A DNA stretch of 64,000 nucleotides, from NCBI RefSeq assembly GCF_001665395.1, contig NZ_LZSG01000008.1, positions 1 to 64,000 on the forward strand, written 5' to 3'. The notes under the pieces are model-generated. The model searched no databases, was not told the origin of the DNA, and was given only the letters and a program-made list of their open reading frames with translations. A program made the translations under genes and the position numbers. This stretch comes from Mycobacterium sp. 1164966.3. GTDB taxonomy: Bacteria > Actinomycetota > Actinomycetes > Mycobacteriales > Mycobacteriaceae. Below are positions 1-9,200 of the stretch, in pieces. Position 1 is the stretch's first letter. Each line of letters starts with the position of its first letter.

Positions 1-208
1 ATTCCCGAGTGACCTGCCGCTCGATAAGCCCGTTGGAGCCGGTGGTCTGGAACTGCGCGCGGGCCTGATCCGGCGGCACGGTCGCCGGAAACACCTGTGC
101 CGCTCGGTCGCTCGCCGACAGAGCCTTGGTTTCCACCATGCCGTCGAGGACCCAGTTCCAGCGCACGTCGGCACCCTTGGGATCGACGGCGGGATCAAGC
201 GTGGACGG
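1..208 (-). pseudogene. Reversed internal fragment of ponA1
   Basis: Read on the minus strand from 208 down to 1, this stretch is an open frame for PonA1 sequence (VRWNWVLDGMVETKALSASD, then the part ending GLIERQVTRE). That is exactly the protein segment expected just before, and overlapping, the plus-strand ponA1 coding region that starts at 209. So the segment is ponA1 in opposite orientation, not a separate gene. It has no start or stop of its own and would continue to the left of the window. Either this is a fold-back at a contig end or a real local inversion with a duplicated overlap. An artefact is the simpler explanation. Confidence 0.85.
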
Positions 209-284
209 CCGCCGGATCAGGCCCGCGCGCAGTTCCAGACCACCGGCTCCAACGGGCTTATCGAGCGGCAGGTCACTCGGGAAT
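1..284. repeat. 77-bp perfect inverted repeat (arms 1-77 and 208-284)
   Basis: Bases 1-77 are the exact reverse complement of 208-284; position p pairs with 285-p until the match breaks at 78/207. The arms encode the same PonA1 residues on opposite strands and are separated by 130 bp that occur once, reversed. The left arm begins at the first base, so the repeat may extend beyond the window. Confidence 0.95.
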
Positions 285-1555
285 TGATGGAGCTGTTCAA
301 CATCGACGAGCAGACGTTAAACACCCAGGGGCTGCAGGTCACCACCACCATCGAGCCGCAGGCTCAGCAGGCCGCGGTGAAGGCGGTGTCGAAATACCTC
401 GACGGCCAGAATCCCGGCATGCGGGCCGCGGTGGTGTCAATCGACCCGCACAACGGCGCCATTCGCGCCTACTACGGCGGTTCTGACGCCAACGGATTCG
501 ACTTCGCTCAGGCCGGACTGCAGACGGGTTCGTCGTTCAAGGTTTTCGCGCTTGTCGCGGCGCTCGAACAGGGTATCGGCCTGGGCTACCAGGTCGACAG
601 CTCCCCGCTGACCGTCGACGGCATCAAGATCACCAACGTCGACGGTGAGGGCTGTGGCACCTGCAATATCGCCGAGGCGCTCAAGCAGTCGTTGAACACG
701 TCCTACTACCGCTTGATGCTGAAGCTGAAGGACGGGCCGCAGGCCGTCGCGGACGCTGCACATCAAGCGGGTATCGCGACCAGCTTCCCGGGTGTCCCGC
801 ATACCCTGTCCGAGGACGGCAAGGGCGGACCACCCAACAACGGAATTGTGCTGGGCCAGTATCAAACTCGGGTTATCGACATGGCGTCCGCGTACGCCAC
901 GCTGGCGGCGTCCGGCATTTATCACCGACCGCATTTCGTGCAGAAGGTCGTCAACGCCGAAGGCCAGGTGCTGTTCGACGCCGGTACCGCGAACAGCGCC
1001 GGCGACCAGCGCATCCCCAAGGCGGTGGCCGATAACGTCACCGCTGCCATGCAGCCGATCGCCGGCTATTCACGCGGCCACAGCTTGGCCGGCGGACGGC
1101 CGTCGGCGGCCAAAACCGGCACCACGCAACTGGGTGACACGAAGTCGAACAAAGACGCGTGGATGGTCGGGTACACGCCCTCGCTGTCCACGGCTGTCTG
1201 GGTGGGCACCGCCAAGGGTGACCAACCGTTGGTAACCGCCTCGGGTGGAGCGGTTTACGGGTCGGGTCTGCCGTCGGACATCTGGAAGACGACCATGGAC
1301 GGGGCGCTGAAGGGCACCTCCAACGAGTCCTTCCCCAAGCCCACGGAGATCGGTGGTTACGCGGGCGTGCCCGCGCCACCGCCCAAGCCCGTCGCGCCGG
1401 CACCGTCGGTGACGGTCATCCAGCCTACCGTGGAAGTCGCCCCGGGCATCACCGTCCCGGTCGGTCCGCCGCAGACTGTCACCGTCGGGCCGCCGCCACC
1501 GGCGCCTCCCGCCGGCCCGCCCGCTGGCCCGCCCGCTGAGCCCTCGCCGCCGTGA
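209..1555 (+). CDS. ponA1: Penicillin-binding protein PonA1, 3' part (transpeptidase domain)
   Basis: Bifunctional class A penicillin-binding protein that polymerises and cross-links peptidoglycan at the outer face of the membrane. Only the C-terminal part is present in the correct orientation; the frame is open from 209. Counted from the TTG at 284, the transpeptidase motifs are SSFK with the nucleophile at about residue 83, SLN at 136-138 and KTG at 277-279. The C terminus is a Pro/Ala-rich tail typical of mycobacterial PonA1. The transglycosylase domain and membrane anchor are missing because the sequence folds back at 208/209. It overlaps the next gene by four bases (GTGA), so the two are probably co-transcribed. 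The symbol rests on motifs plus conserved synteny down to dnaB. Confidence 0.9.
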   Translation, partial: PPDQARAQFQTTGSNGLIERQVTRELMELFNIDEQTLNTQGLQVTTTIEPQAQQAAVKAVSKYLDGQNPGMRAAVVSIDPHNGAIRAYYGGSDANGFDFAQAGLQTGSSFKVFALVAALEQGIGLGYQVDSSPLTVDGIKITNVDGEGCGTCNIAEALKQSLNTSYYRLMLKLKDGPQAVADAAHQAGIATSFPGVPHTLSEDGKGGPPNNGIVLGQYQTRVIDMASAYATLAASGIYHRPHFVQKVVNAEGQVLFDAGTANSAGDQRIPKAVADNVTAAMQPIAGYSRGHSLAGGRPSAAKTGTTQLGDTKSNKDAWMVGYTPSLSTAVWVGTAKGDQPLVTASGGAVYGSGLPSDIWKTTMDGALKGTSNESFPKPTEIGGYAGVPAPPPKPVAPAPSVTVIQPTVEVAPGITVPVGPPQTVTVGPPPPAPPAGPPAGPPAEPSPP

Positions 1556-3207
1556 CCGGCGCTCAGCAGCAGCGCGCCACCATCTCGCCGCGTCCGTTGG
1601 CCGCGGATCTGCGGAGTATCGGCAACCGCGATTGCCCAAGCCGCACCGACCCTTTGGGCGCCGCGCTGGCGGACGTCATCGGTGGACCGGTTGGCCGGCA
1701 CGCGCTGATCGGCAGGGCCTGGCTGATGACTCCGCTGCGGGTGATGTTCGTGATCGCGCTGGTGTTCCTGGCGCTGGGCTGGTCGACGAAGGCGGCTTGT
1801 CTGCAGAGCACCGGTACCGGGCCGGGCGATCAGCGCGTCGCGGTCTGGGAAAATCAACGCGCCTACTACGAACTGTGCTACTCCGATACCGTGCCGCTGT
1901 ACGGCGCGGAGTTGTTGAACCAGGGCAGGTTTCCGTACAAATCCAGTTGGATCGAGACCGACGGCAGCGGCGCACCGCAGACCCGCTACGACGGCAAGCC
2001 CGCGGTGCGTTACATGGAGTATCCGGTGCTGACCGGGGTCTACCAGTACGTGTCGATGGCGGTGGCCAAAACCTATACCGCCCTGAGCAAACTCATCCCC
2101 CTGCCGGTGATCGCCGAAGTCGTGGTGTTCTTCGATGTGGCCGCATTCGGGCTGGCTCTGGCCTGGCTGGCGACGGTATGGGCAACCTCGGGCCTGGCCG
2201 GCAGGCGCATCTGGGACGCAGCCCTGGTGGCGGCTTCGCCGTTGGTGATCTTCCAGATCTTCACCAACTTCGACGCTCTGGCAACGGGATTCGCGATGGC
2301 CGGGCTGCTGGCATGGGCGCGGCGCAAACCGGCGCTGGCGGGCGTGCTGATCGGGTTGGGCGCGGCGGCCAAGCTGTATCCGCTGCTGTTCTTGGGCCCG
2401 ATGTTGGTATTGGGCATCCGCACCGGTCGGCTGCGGGCGGTGGCCGGGACCGCCGCCTCGGCGGCCGCGACCTGGCTGCTGGTGAATCTACCTGTGCTGG
2501 TGCTGTTTCCGCGAGGCTGGTCGGAGTTCTTCCGGCTCAACACTCGCCGCGGCGACGACATGGACTCGTTGTACAACGTGGTGAAGTCCTTCACCGGCTG
2601 GCGGGGTTTCGATCCGAATCTGGGCTTCTGGGAACCGCCCATGGTGTTGAACGCGGTGGTCACCGGGTTGTTCGTAGTGTGTTGCGCGGCAATCGCTTAC
2701 ATAGCGCTCACCGCACCGCAGCGCCCCCGGCTGACGCAGCTGGCCTTCTTGACGCTGGCCGCGTTCCTGTTGACCAACAAAGTGTGGAGCCCGCAGTTCT
2801 CGCTATGGCTGGTACCGCTGGCGGTGCTGGTCCTACCGCACCGCCGAATACTGCTGGCGTGGATGACGATTGACGCGTTGGTGTGGGTGCCGCGGATGTA
2901 TTACCTGTATGGCAACCCGAATCGCTCGCTTCCCGAGCATTGGTTCACCACGACCGTCCTGTTGCGCGACATCGCCGTTGTAGCGCTGTGCGCGTTGGTG
3001 ATCCGGCAGATCTACCGGCCTGATGAGGACCTCGTGCGGTGGAACGGGCGGCTGGACGATCCGGTGGGCGGCCCATTCGACCGTGCGCCCGACGCTCCAC
3101 CCGGTTGGCTGCCAGACGGGCTACGTCCGGCCTTGCAGCGGCGTGCGGTCACGGCGCGGGCTCCCGCCGAGACCGGGGCAGCAGCGTCGGGCGCCAGGAG
3201 CACCTGA
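1552..3207 (+). CDS. GT87-type polytopic membrane glycosyltransferase (DUF2029)
   Basis: A 551-residue integral membrane protein with around ten hydrophobic segments, beginning near residue 60 and ending near 480. It fits the GT87 family (DUF2029) of polyprenyl-phosphate-sugar-dependent mannosyl/arabinosyltransferases acting at the outer membrane face. The first extracytoplasmic loop is large and acidic with aromatic residues, as in that family, and the C-terminal tail (about 490-551) is soluble and Pro/Ala-rich. GTG is the start because it overlaps the ponA1 stop by four bases. It corresponds by position to M. tuberculosis Rv0051. Coupling with ponA1 suggests an envelope role; donor and acceptor cannot be read from sequence. 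Confidence 0.8.
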   Translation: MTGAQQQRATISPRPLAADLRSIGNRDCPSRTDPLGAALADVIGGPVGRHALIGRAWLMTPLRVMFVIALVFLALGWSTKAACLQSTGTGPGDQRVAVWENQRAYYELCYSDTVPLYGAELLNQGRFPYKSSWIETDGSGAPQTRYDGKPAVRYMEYPVLTGVYQYVSMAVAKTYTALSKLIPLPVIAEVVVFFDVAAFGLALAWLATVWATSGLAGRRIWDAALVAASPLVIFQIFTNFDALATGFAMAGLLAWARRKPALAGVLIGLGAAAKLYPLLFLGPMLVLGIRTGRLRAVAGTAASAAATWLLVNLPVLVLFPRGWSEFFRLNTRRGDDMDSLYNVVKSFTGWRGFDPNLGFWEPPMVLNAVVTGLFVVCCAAIAYIALTAPQRPRLTQLAFLTLAAFLLTNKVWSPQFSLWLVPLAVLVLPHRRILLAWMTIDALVWVPRMYYLYGNPNRSLPEHWFTTTVLLRDIAVVALCALVIRQIYRPDEDLVRWNGRLDDPVGGPFDRAPDAPPGWLPDGLRPALQRRAVTARAPAETGAAASGARST

Positions 3208-3845
3208 TGCTGGTCGCGATCCCGGTGTTTCCCCGATTCACGGCACTCGACGCTGTCGGGCCCTACGAAGTGCTGCAACGCATTCCGGCGGTGGATGTGG
3301 TCTTCGTCGGCCACCAGCGGGGTGAAATGCGTACGGAGAACGGGATGCTGGGGGTCACCTGCGACGCCACGTTCGACGAGGTCGGGGCACCCGACGTCGT
3401 GGTCGTCCCCGGGGGTATCGGCACCCGCGCGCTGATCCACGACCAAGTCATCCGGGGATGGCTGCAGCGGGTGCATCCGCACACCACGTTCACCACCTCG
3501 GTATGTACCGGTGCTTTGCTGCTCGCTGCTGCGGGCCTACTGGACGGACTCACCGCGACGACCCATTGGCGGGCGGCCGACCTGCTCAACGAGTTGGGCG
3601 CGCGCTACGTGCCGGAGCGCGTCGTCGAGCATCTGCCGCAGCGGATCATCACGGCCGCGGGTGTTTCCAGCGGCATCGACATGGCCTTAAGGCTGGTCGA
3701 GCTGCTGGTCGACCGGCAGGCGGCGCAGGCAGCTCAGCTGCTCATCGAATACGACCCGCAGCCTCCGTTCGATTCGGGTTCACTGGCCAAGGCCGACGCG
3801 GCGACGAAGGTCAGGGCCGAGGAATTCCTGCAAGCCAGGAAGTGA
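3207..3845 (+). CDS. DJ-1/PfpI family protein, isonitrile hydratase-like
   Basis: A 212-residue DJ-1/PfpI-fold protein. The nucleophilic Cys is Cys100 in SVCTGALLL, followed by Thr101, and Asp15 lies in the LDAVGPYEVL segment. These three positions match the catalytic Asp/Cys/Thr of Pseudomonas isonitrile hydratase, as do the downstream ATTHW and GGIxxGID-like segments (here GVSSGIDMAL). The family converts isonitriles to N-formamides. ATG at 3207 shares its first base with the preceding stop (TGATG), indicating translational coupling; longer upstream starts would run inside the preceding gene. It matches the position of Rv0052. The isonitrile substrate is inferred from similarity only. Confidence 0.75.
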   Translation: MLVAIPVFPRFTALDAVGPYEVLQRIPAVDVVFVGHQRGEMRTENGMLGVTCDATFDEVGAPDVVVVPGGIGTRALIHDQVIRGWLQRVHPHTTFTTSVCTGALLLAAAGLLDGLTATTHWRAADLLNELGARYVPERVVEHLPQRIITAAGVSSGIDMALRLVELLVDRQAAQAAQLLIEYDPQPPFDSGSLAKADAATKVRAEEFLQARK

Positions 3846-3902
3846 TCGGGTCGCGGATTTTCCCCGCTGACTGCCGTCCGGTAGCCTAGCGGGGTTGCCG
3901 AC

Positions 3903-3936
3903 GCAGGCGACCCTCCTGCCACGGACAGGCCGTGGC
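3903..3936 (+). promoter_or_regulatory. Possible structured leader of the rpsF operon
   Basis: Two short hairpins overlap in the leader: GCAGG (3903-3907) can pair with CCTGC (3915-3919), or GCCACGG (3918-3924) with CCGTGGC (3930-3936). They share bases, so only one can form at a time. Bacterial rpsF leaders often carry an S6:S18-binding structure for autoregulation; whether this is one is a guess. A strong Shine-Dalgarno (GAGGAGGTGG) follows at about 3949-3958. Confidence 0.3.
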
Positions 3937-3967
3937 CGCACAGACCAGAGGAGGTGGTGAGGTTTCC

Positions 3968-4258
3968 ATGCGTCCATACGAAATCATGGTCATTCTTGAC
4001 CCCACGCTCGACGAACGCACTGTGGCCCCGTCCCTGGAGACGTTTCTCAACGTCGTCCGCAAGGACGGCGGAACGGTCGAAAAGATCGACATCTGGGGTA
4101 AGCGCCGGCTGGCGTACGAGATCGCCAAGCACGCCGAGGGCATTTATGTGGTCATCGACCTGAAGGCCGAGCCGGCGACAGTGTCCGAGCTCGATCGTCA
4201 GCTCAGCCTCAATGAGTCGGTGTTGCGCACCAAGGTGATGCGCACCGACAAGCACTGA
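3968..4258 (+). CDS. rpsF: 30S ribosomal protein S6
   Basis: Full-length 96-residue bS6, starting [16 protein letters not shown] and ending with MRTDKH. It binds 16S rRNA in the platform together with S18, which is encoded two genes downstream. The ATG at 3968 gives the standard mycobacterial length; an upstream in-frame start would only translate the Shine-Dalgarno region (GAGGAGGTGG). It heads the rpsF-ssb-rpsR-rplI operon. Confidence 0.97.
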   Translation: MRPYEIMVILDPTLDERTVAPSLETFLNVVRKDGGTVEKIDIWGKRRLAYEIAKHAEGIYVVIDLKAEPATVSELDRQLSLNESVLRTKVMRTDKH

Positions 4259-4377
4259 CTGTCCGCTGTCAGCGCGGTTGCCTAGTCTGTTGAAAAGCTC
4301 GTTATGTCCTATCGGCCGATTCAAGGCGAAACCCGAGGCAAGACCAGGTCGGAACAGGACGGACCAGGAGGAACATT

Positions 4378-4896
4378 GTGGCTGGTGACACCACTATCAC
4401 CGTCGTCGGTAACCTGACCGCCGACCCGGAACTGCGGTTCACGCCATCGGGTGCCGCGGTGGCGAACTTCACCGTGGCGTCCACACCCAGGATCTACGAC
4501 CGCCAAAGCGGGGAATGGAAAGACGGCGAGGCGCTGTTCCTGCGGTGCAATATCTGGCGTGAGGCTGCGGAGAACGTGGCCGAGAGCCTGACCCGCGGGT
4601 CCCGCGTGATCGTCAGCGGCCGGCTCAAGCAGCGTTCCTTCGAGACCCGCGAAGGCGAGAAGCGCACCGTCGTCGAGGTCGAGGTCGACGAGATCGGCCC
4701 CTCGCTGCGCTACGCGACCGCCAAGGTCAACAAGGCCAGCCGCAGCGGTGGCGGTGGCGGCGGCTTCGGCAGCGGCGGTGGCGGCGGGTCCCGGCAGGCG
4801 CCGGCCCAGCCGAGCAGCGCACCGGCCGACGACCCGTGGGGCAGTGCCCCGGCGTCGGGCTCGTTCGGCGGCGGCGACGACGAACCCCCCTTCTGA
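4378..4896 (+). CDS. ssb: Single-stranded DNA-binding protein
   Basis: A 172-residue SSB that coats single-stranded DNA during replication and repair. The N-terminal OB fold (about 1-115) carries the usual [15 protein letters not shown] start and the [15 protein letters not shown] stretch. A Gly/Ser-rich linker follows (about 122-150), and the acidic tail ends DDEPPF, the conserved tip that binds partner proteins. Translation starts at GTG 4378 behind an AGGAGGA ribosome site. It lies between rpsF and rpsR as in other mycobacteria. Confidence 0.97.
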   Translation: MAGDTTITVVGNLTADPELRFTPSGAAVANFTVASTPRIYDRQSGEWKDGEALFLRCNIWREAAENVAESLTRGSRVIVSGRLKQRSFETREGEKRTVVEVEVDEIGPSLRYATAKVNKASRSGGGGGGFGSGGGGGSRQAPAQPSSAPADDPWGSAPASGSFGGGDDEPPF

Positions 4897-4941
4897 TTCC
4901 CGATACTTCAAGACACTTCTGAACGGAAAGAAACTAGAGAC

Positions 4942-5196
4942 ATGGCCAAATCCACCAAGCGGCGCCCGGCTCCGGAAAAGCCCATCAAGGCGCGTAAATG
5001 CGTCTTCTGCGCCAAAAAAGAACAGGTGATCGACTATAAGGACACCACGCTGCTGCGGACCTACATCAGTGAGCGCGGCAAGATCCGGGCGCGCCGGGTC
5101 ACCGGCAACTGCGTACAGCACCAGCGGGACATCGCGCTCGCAGTGAAGAATGCCCGCGAGGTCGCGCTGCTGCCCTTCACCTCGTCGGCGCGGTAA
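4942..5196 (+). CDS. rpsR: 30S ribosomal protein S18 (zinc-containing form)
   Basis: An 84-residue bS18 that pairs with S6 in the 30S platform. The N terminus has CVFC followed by the [13 protein letters not shown] core and a conserved NCVQHQR segment. The cysteine pair marks the zinc-binding, C-plus version; mycobacteria usually carry a second, C-minus copy elsewhere that is used under zinc starvation. It follows ssb by 45 bases. Confidence 0.96.
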   Translation: MAKSTKRRPAPEKPIKARKCVFCAKKEQVIDYKDTTLLRTYISERGKIRARRVTGNCVQHQRDIALAVKNAREVALLPFTSSAR

Positions 5197-5229
5197 TCGA
5201 CGAAAAGTTAACGGAGAGTTCGTAATACG

Positions 5230-5688
5230 ATGAAACTTATTCTGACGGCCGACGTCGACCACCTGGGTACCGTCGGCGACACGGTCGAGGTCAAGGACGG
5301 GTACGGTCGCAACTTCCTGCTGCCGCGCGGATTGGCGATCGTCGCCTCACGTGGCGCCCAGAAGCAGGCCGACGAGATCCGCCGGGCGCGCGAAACCAAG
5401 ACCGTGCGCGACCTGGAGCACGCCAACGAAATCAAGGCGGCGATCGAAGCGCTGGGCAAGGTCTCGCTGCCGGTGAAAACCGCCGCCGATTCTGGCAAGC
5501 TGTTCGGCTCAGTGACCGCCAACGACGTCGTGACCGCCATCAAGAAGGCCGGCGGGCCCAACCTCGACAAGCGGATCGTGCGGTTGCCCAAGGCGCATAT
5601 CAAATCCGTTGGCACCCATCCGGTGGCGGTACACCTGCACCCCGAAGTCGACGTCGAGGTTGCCGTCGACGTCGTCGCCGAAGCCTAA
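5230..5688 (+). CDS. rplI: 50S ribosomal protein L9
   Basis: A 152-residue bL9 with the N-terminal rRNA-binding domain ([20 protein letters not shown], then [11 protein letters not shown]), the long connecting helix (about 40-75) and the C-terminal domain ending VDVVAEA. It is the last gene of the rpsF operon, and a strong palindrome lies 12 bases past its stop. Confidence 0.97.
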   Translation: MKLILTADVDHLGTVGDTVEVKDGYGRNFLLPRGLAIVASRGAQKQADEIRRARETKTVRDLEHANEIKAAIEALGKVSLPVKTAADSGKLFGSVTANDVVTAIKKAGGPNLDKRIVRLPKAHIKSVGTHPVAVHLHPEVDVEVAVDVVAEA

Positions 5689-5699
5689 CCTCGCGAACA

Positions 5700-5745
5700 G
5701 ACGCAAAATCGCCCCATTTCGGCCGAAATTGGGCGATTTTGCGTC
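5700..5745. terminator. 46-bp palindrome, likely terminator of the rpsF operon
   Basis: GACGCAAAATCGCCC (5700-5714) pairs perfectly with GGGCGATTTTGCGTC (5731-5745), and the 14 bases between (5716-5729) are themselves a palindrome; only the 5715/5730 pair mismatches. It starts 11 bases after the rplI stop and has no U tract, as is common in mycobacteria. Related palindromes occur at 48315-48370 and 60062-60112. Confidence 0.7.
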
Positions 5746-5917
5746 TTCTCGGGAGCGTGGCAACGCGCCTCGGCGAACCGTGCAGCGGTCATGGCTGGCG
5801 AACTATTTCGAACGCGGTTCGAGGCGACCGCTTTTACCGGTGCTTAACGCGCCGAAAATCTGGCCGAAAACCAACACGCCCGACTAGGTAACCTGGCCCG
5901 ACACGCCGAAGAGATTG

Positions 5918-6002
5918 TTGTCCACACACAATGTGGCTTGTCGTGGGACGTTTATCAGCAGTGATGTCGTAACACCCCGCATTGATCCACAGGTTCTCCA
6001 CA
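5918..6002. promoter_or_regulatory. Cluster of three DnaA-box matches upstream of dnaB
   Basis: Three same-strand 9-mers fit the mycobacterial DnaA box with its invariant TCCACA core: TTGTCCACA (5918-5926, the consensus form), TGATCCACA (5983-5991) and TTCTCCACA (5994-6002). They lie in a 580-bp region without a recognisable gene between rplI and dnaB, about 270-350 bp before the dnaB start. Nothing else in 5746-5917 or 6003-6226 was recognised. Function as a DnaA-controlled dnaB promoter is inferred. Confidence 0.45.
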
Positions 6003-6226
6003 CCCCGCTCAACACAGGTGCCGACGGATATGCACACGCGATGCACAGCTCCATGAACAACACCTCTTGGAGTACTTTCCAGCAACGTTTAACGTCATCC
6101 CGGCGCGAGGCGATGGCAGGTGCTTCGGGACGACGACAATGCGGGCTGCGCAGCGGCCTGCTGAGTAGCCGGTCAATTGAGCGGGGCGGGTGTCGGTGCC
6201 GTGACTTACGCTCTTGAGAACAGCTG

Positions 6227-6242
6227 TCGAATGTATGTTCGG
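6227..6242. promoter_or_regulatory. LexA-like SOS box before dnaB
   Basis: TCGAATGTATGTTCGG matches the mycobacterial SOS box TCGAAC-N4-GTTCGA at 10 of 12 fixed positions. It ends 27 bases before the dnaB ATG and just upstream of the GGAGGAGGTGAG ribosome site, a place where repressor binding could act. Confidence 0.45.
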
Positions 6243-6269
6243 GTGCCTGGTCGGAGGAGGTGAGAGCGT

Positions 6270-9200
6270 ATGGCGGTCGTTGACGATCTGGGGCACCCGG
6301 GCATGGATGCCACGCCGCCCAGTGAGGACTTCGGCCGTCAGCCACCGCAGGATCTGGCCGCCGAGCAGTCGGTGCTGGGCGGCATGCTCCTGAGCAAGGA
6401 TGCGATCGCCGATGTGCTGGAACGGCTTCGGCCCGGCGACTTCTACCGCCCGGCGCACCAGAACGTCTACGACGCCATCCTCGACCTGTACGGACGAGGC
6501 GAGCCGGCCGATGCGGTGACGGTAGCCGCCGAGCTGGACCGCCGTGGGTTGCTGCGCCGTATCGGCGGCGCGCCGTATCTGCACACCCTGATTTCGACGG
6601 TGCCGACAGCTGCGAACGCGGGTTACTACGCGGGCATCGTCGCCGAGAAGGCGCTGCTTCGCCGGCTGGTGGAGGCCGGGACACGAGTCGTGCAATACGG
6701 CTACGCCGGTGCTGAGGGCGCCGATGTGGCCGAGGTGGTGGACCGGGCGCAGGCCGAAATCTACGACGTCGCCGACCGCCGCCTGTCCGAGGACTTCGTG
6801 CCGCTCGAGGATCTGCTGCAGCCGACGATGGACGAGATCGACGCCATCGCGTCCAATGGCGGCTTGGCGCGCGGTGTGCCAACCGGTTTCACCGAGCTCG
6901 ACGAAGTGACTAACGGTCTGCATCCGGGGCAGATGATCATTGTTGCGGCCCGTCCGGGTGTGGGGAAGGCGCTTGCGCTGGATACGCCGCTGCCGACGCC
7001 GTCCGGTTGGACCACGATGGGCGATGTCAGTGTCGGCGATGAGCTGCTCGGCGCTGACGGGAAACCGACGCGGGTAGTGGCGGCGACCGATGTCCTGTTG
7101 GGTCGCCCGTGCTACGAGATCGAGTTCTCTGACGGCACAGTCATTGTCGCCGACGCGCAGCATCAATGGCCGACGAGCTACGGCATCCGGACGTCGGATC
7201 AGTTGCGTCGCGGCTGGGACACCATCAATGCAGCCGGGTCGGTCGCGCAGTGCGCCCAGGGGCAGACCGCCGTATTGGCTCCGGTGCTCCAGGTCGATTC
7301 GGTGCGTCGCGTGCCCAGCGTGGCTGTGCGCTGCGTCCAAGTGGACAGCACCGATCATCTGTACCTGGCCGGCCGCGGGATGGTTCCGACCCACAACTCC
7401 ACCCTGGGGTTGGACTTCATGCGGTCGTGTTCGATCAAGCACCGCATGGCCAGCGTCATCTTCTCGCTGGAGATGAGCAAGTCCGAGATCGTGATGCGGC
7501 TGCTGTCGGCGGAAGCGAAAATCAAGCTCTCCGATATGCGTTCGGGTCGGATGAACGACGACGACTGGACTCGGCTGGCGCGGCGGATGAGCGAAATCAG
7601 CGAGGCGCCACTGTATATCGATGATTCACCCAATCTCACCATGATGGAGGTGCGGGCCAAGGCTCGGCGGCTGCGGCAGAAGGCCGACCTCAGGCTGATT
7701 GTGCTGGACTACATGCAGCTCATGACCTCGGGTAAGAAGTACGAGTCGCGACAGGTGGAGGTGTCCGAATTCTCAAGGCATCTCAAGCTTTTGGCGAAGG
7801 AGCTTGAGGTTCCCGTGGTCGCGATCAGCCAGCTGAACCGCGGGCCCGAACAGCGCACCGACAAGAAGCCGATGTTGGCCGACCTTCGCGAGTCGGGATG
7901 TCTGACCGCCGCCACGCGAATCCTGCGTGCCGACACCGGTACCGAGGTCACGTTCGGGGAGCTGATGCGCACCGGCGAACGCCCCCTGGTGTGGTCGCTG
8001 GACGAGCGGCTGCGCATGGTCGCCCGGCCGATGACCAATGTGTTCCCGAGTGGCCACAAAGAGGTGTTCCGGCTGCGGCTGGCGTCGGGGCGGGAGGTCG
8101 AGGCAACGGCTAACCATCCCTTTATGAAGCTCGACGGTTGGACCCCGTTGGAGCAGCTGAAGATTGGTGATCGTATCGCGGTGCCCCGACGGGTGCCCGA
8201 GCCCGTCGACACGCGGCGGATGGACGAGTCTGAGCTGATACTGCTGGCCCACATGATCGGAGACGGTTCGTGTGTGAAGAACCAGCCGATTCGCTATGCG
8301 TCGGTGGATGAGGCGAACCTCGTCGCGGTGACGATTTCGGCCGCGCACTTCGGTGTTACAGCCGTTCGCGACGAATACCCGGCGGCGCGGGTGACGACGC
8401 TGCGGATGCCCTCGCCGCATCGTTTGACACACGGCAAGCGCAACCCAATTGCGGCCTGGCTCGATAGCCTCGGCTTGTTTGGAAAGCGCAGTTACGAAAA
8501 GTTCGTGCCGCAAGAGGTTTTCAAAGTTCCCAATGATCAAGTCTCACTATTTCTGAGCCACATCTGGGCGACGGATGGTTCGGTGCGATGGAATGAGTCG
8601 ATTGACCACGCGCAGATCTACTACGCATCAACCAGTCGCCGCCTGATCGATGACCTTATGCAGTTGCTGCTTCGTCTTGGCGTATATTCCCGCACAGCAC
8701 GTGTGCGGAAGTATGGGTACCGCGATTGCTGGCATCTATATATCGATCGGACCGAGAATCAGGCCAGGTTCCTGAGAAGCATTGGTGTGTATGGTGCCCG
8801 AGGTGAGTCTGCGCGAGAGGTCCTCGCTAAGCTTGACAAGCGAACTGGCCGTCCAGGGGCTGACACGATACCCAAAGAGGTGTGGGCCAAAATCGGAGAA
8901 GCGCTGGCTGCCAAGCGGATCACACACCGTGAACTCTCAGCCGCGATGAACTCGCATTTTGCTGATGCGACAAGGAGGTTTGCGCCTGGCCGGCGGCGGT
9001 TGCATGACGTGGCTCTCGTGCTTGATGATCGCGAAATTCACACGCTGGCAACGAGCGATGTCTTTTGGGACAAGATCGTGGAGATCAGTAGCATCGGCGA
9101 ACACGATGTTTACGACGGTACCGTTCCTGGTACGAATAACTTTGTGGCACAGGGTATTTCAGTGCATAACAGCCTCGAACAAGATGCCGACGTGGTAATT

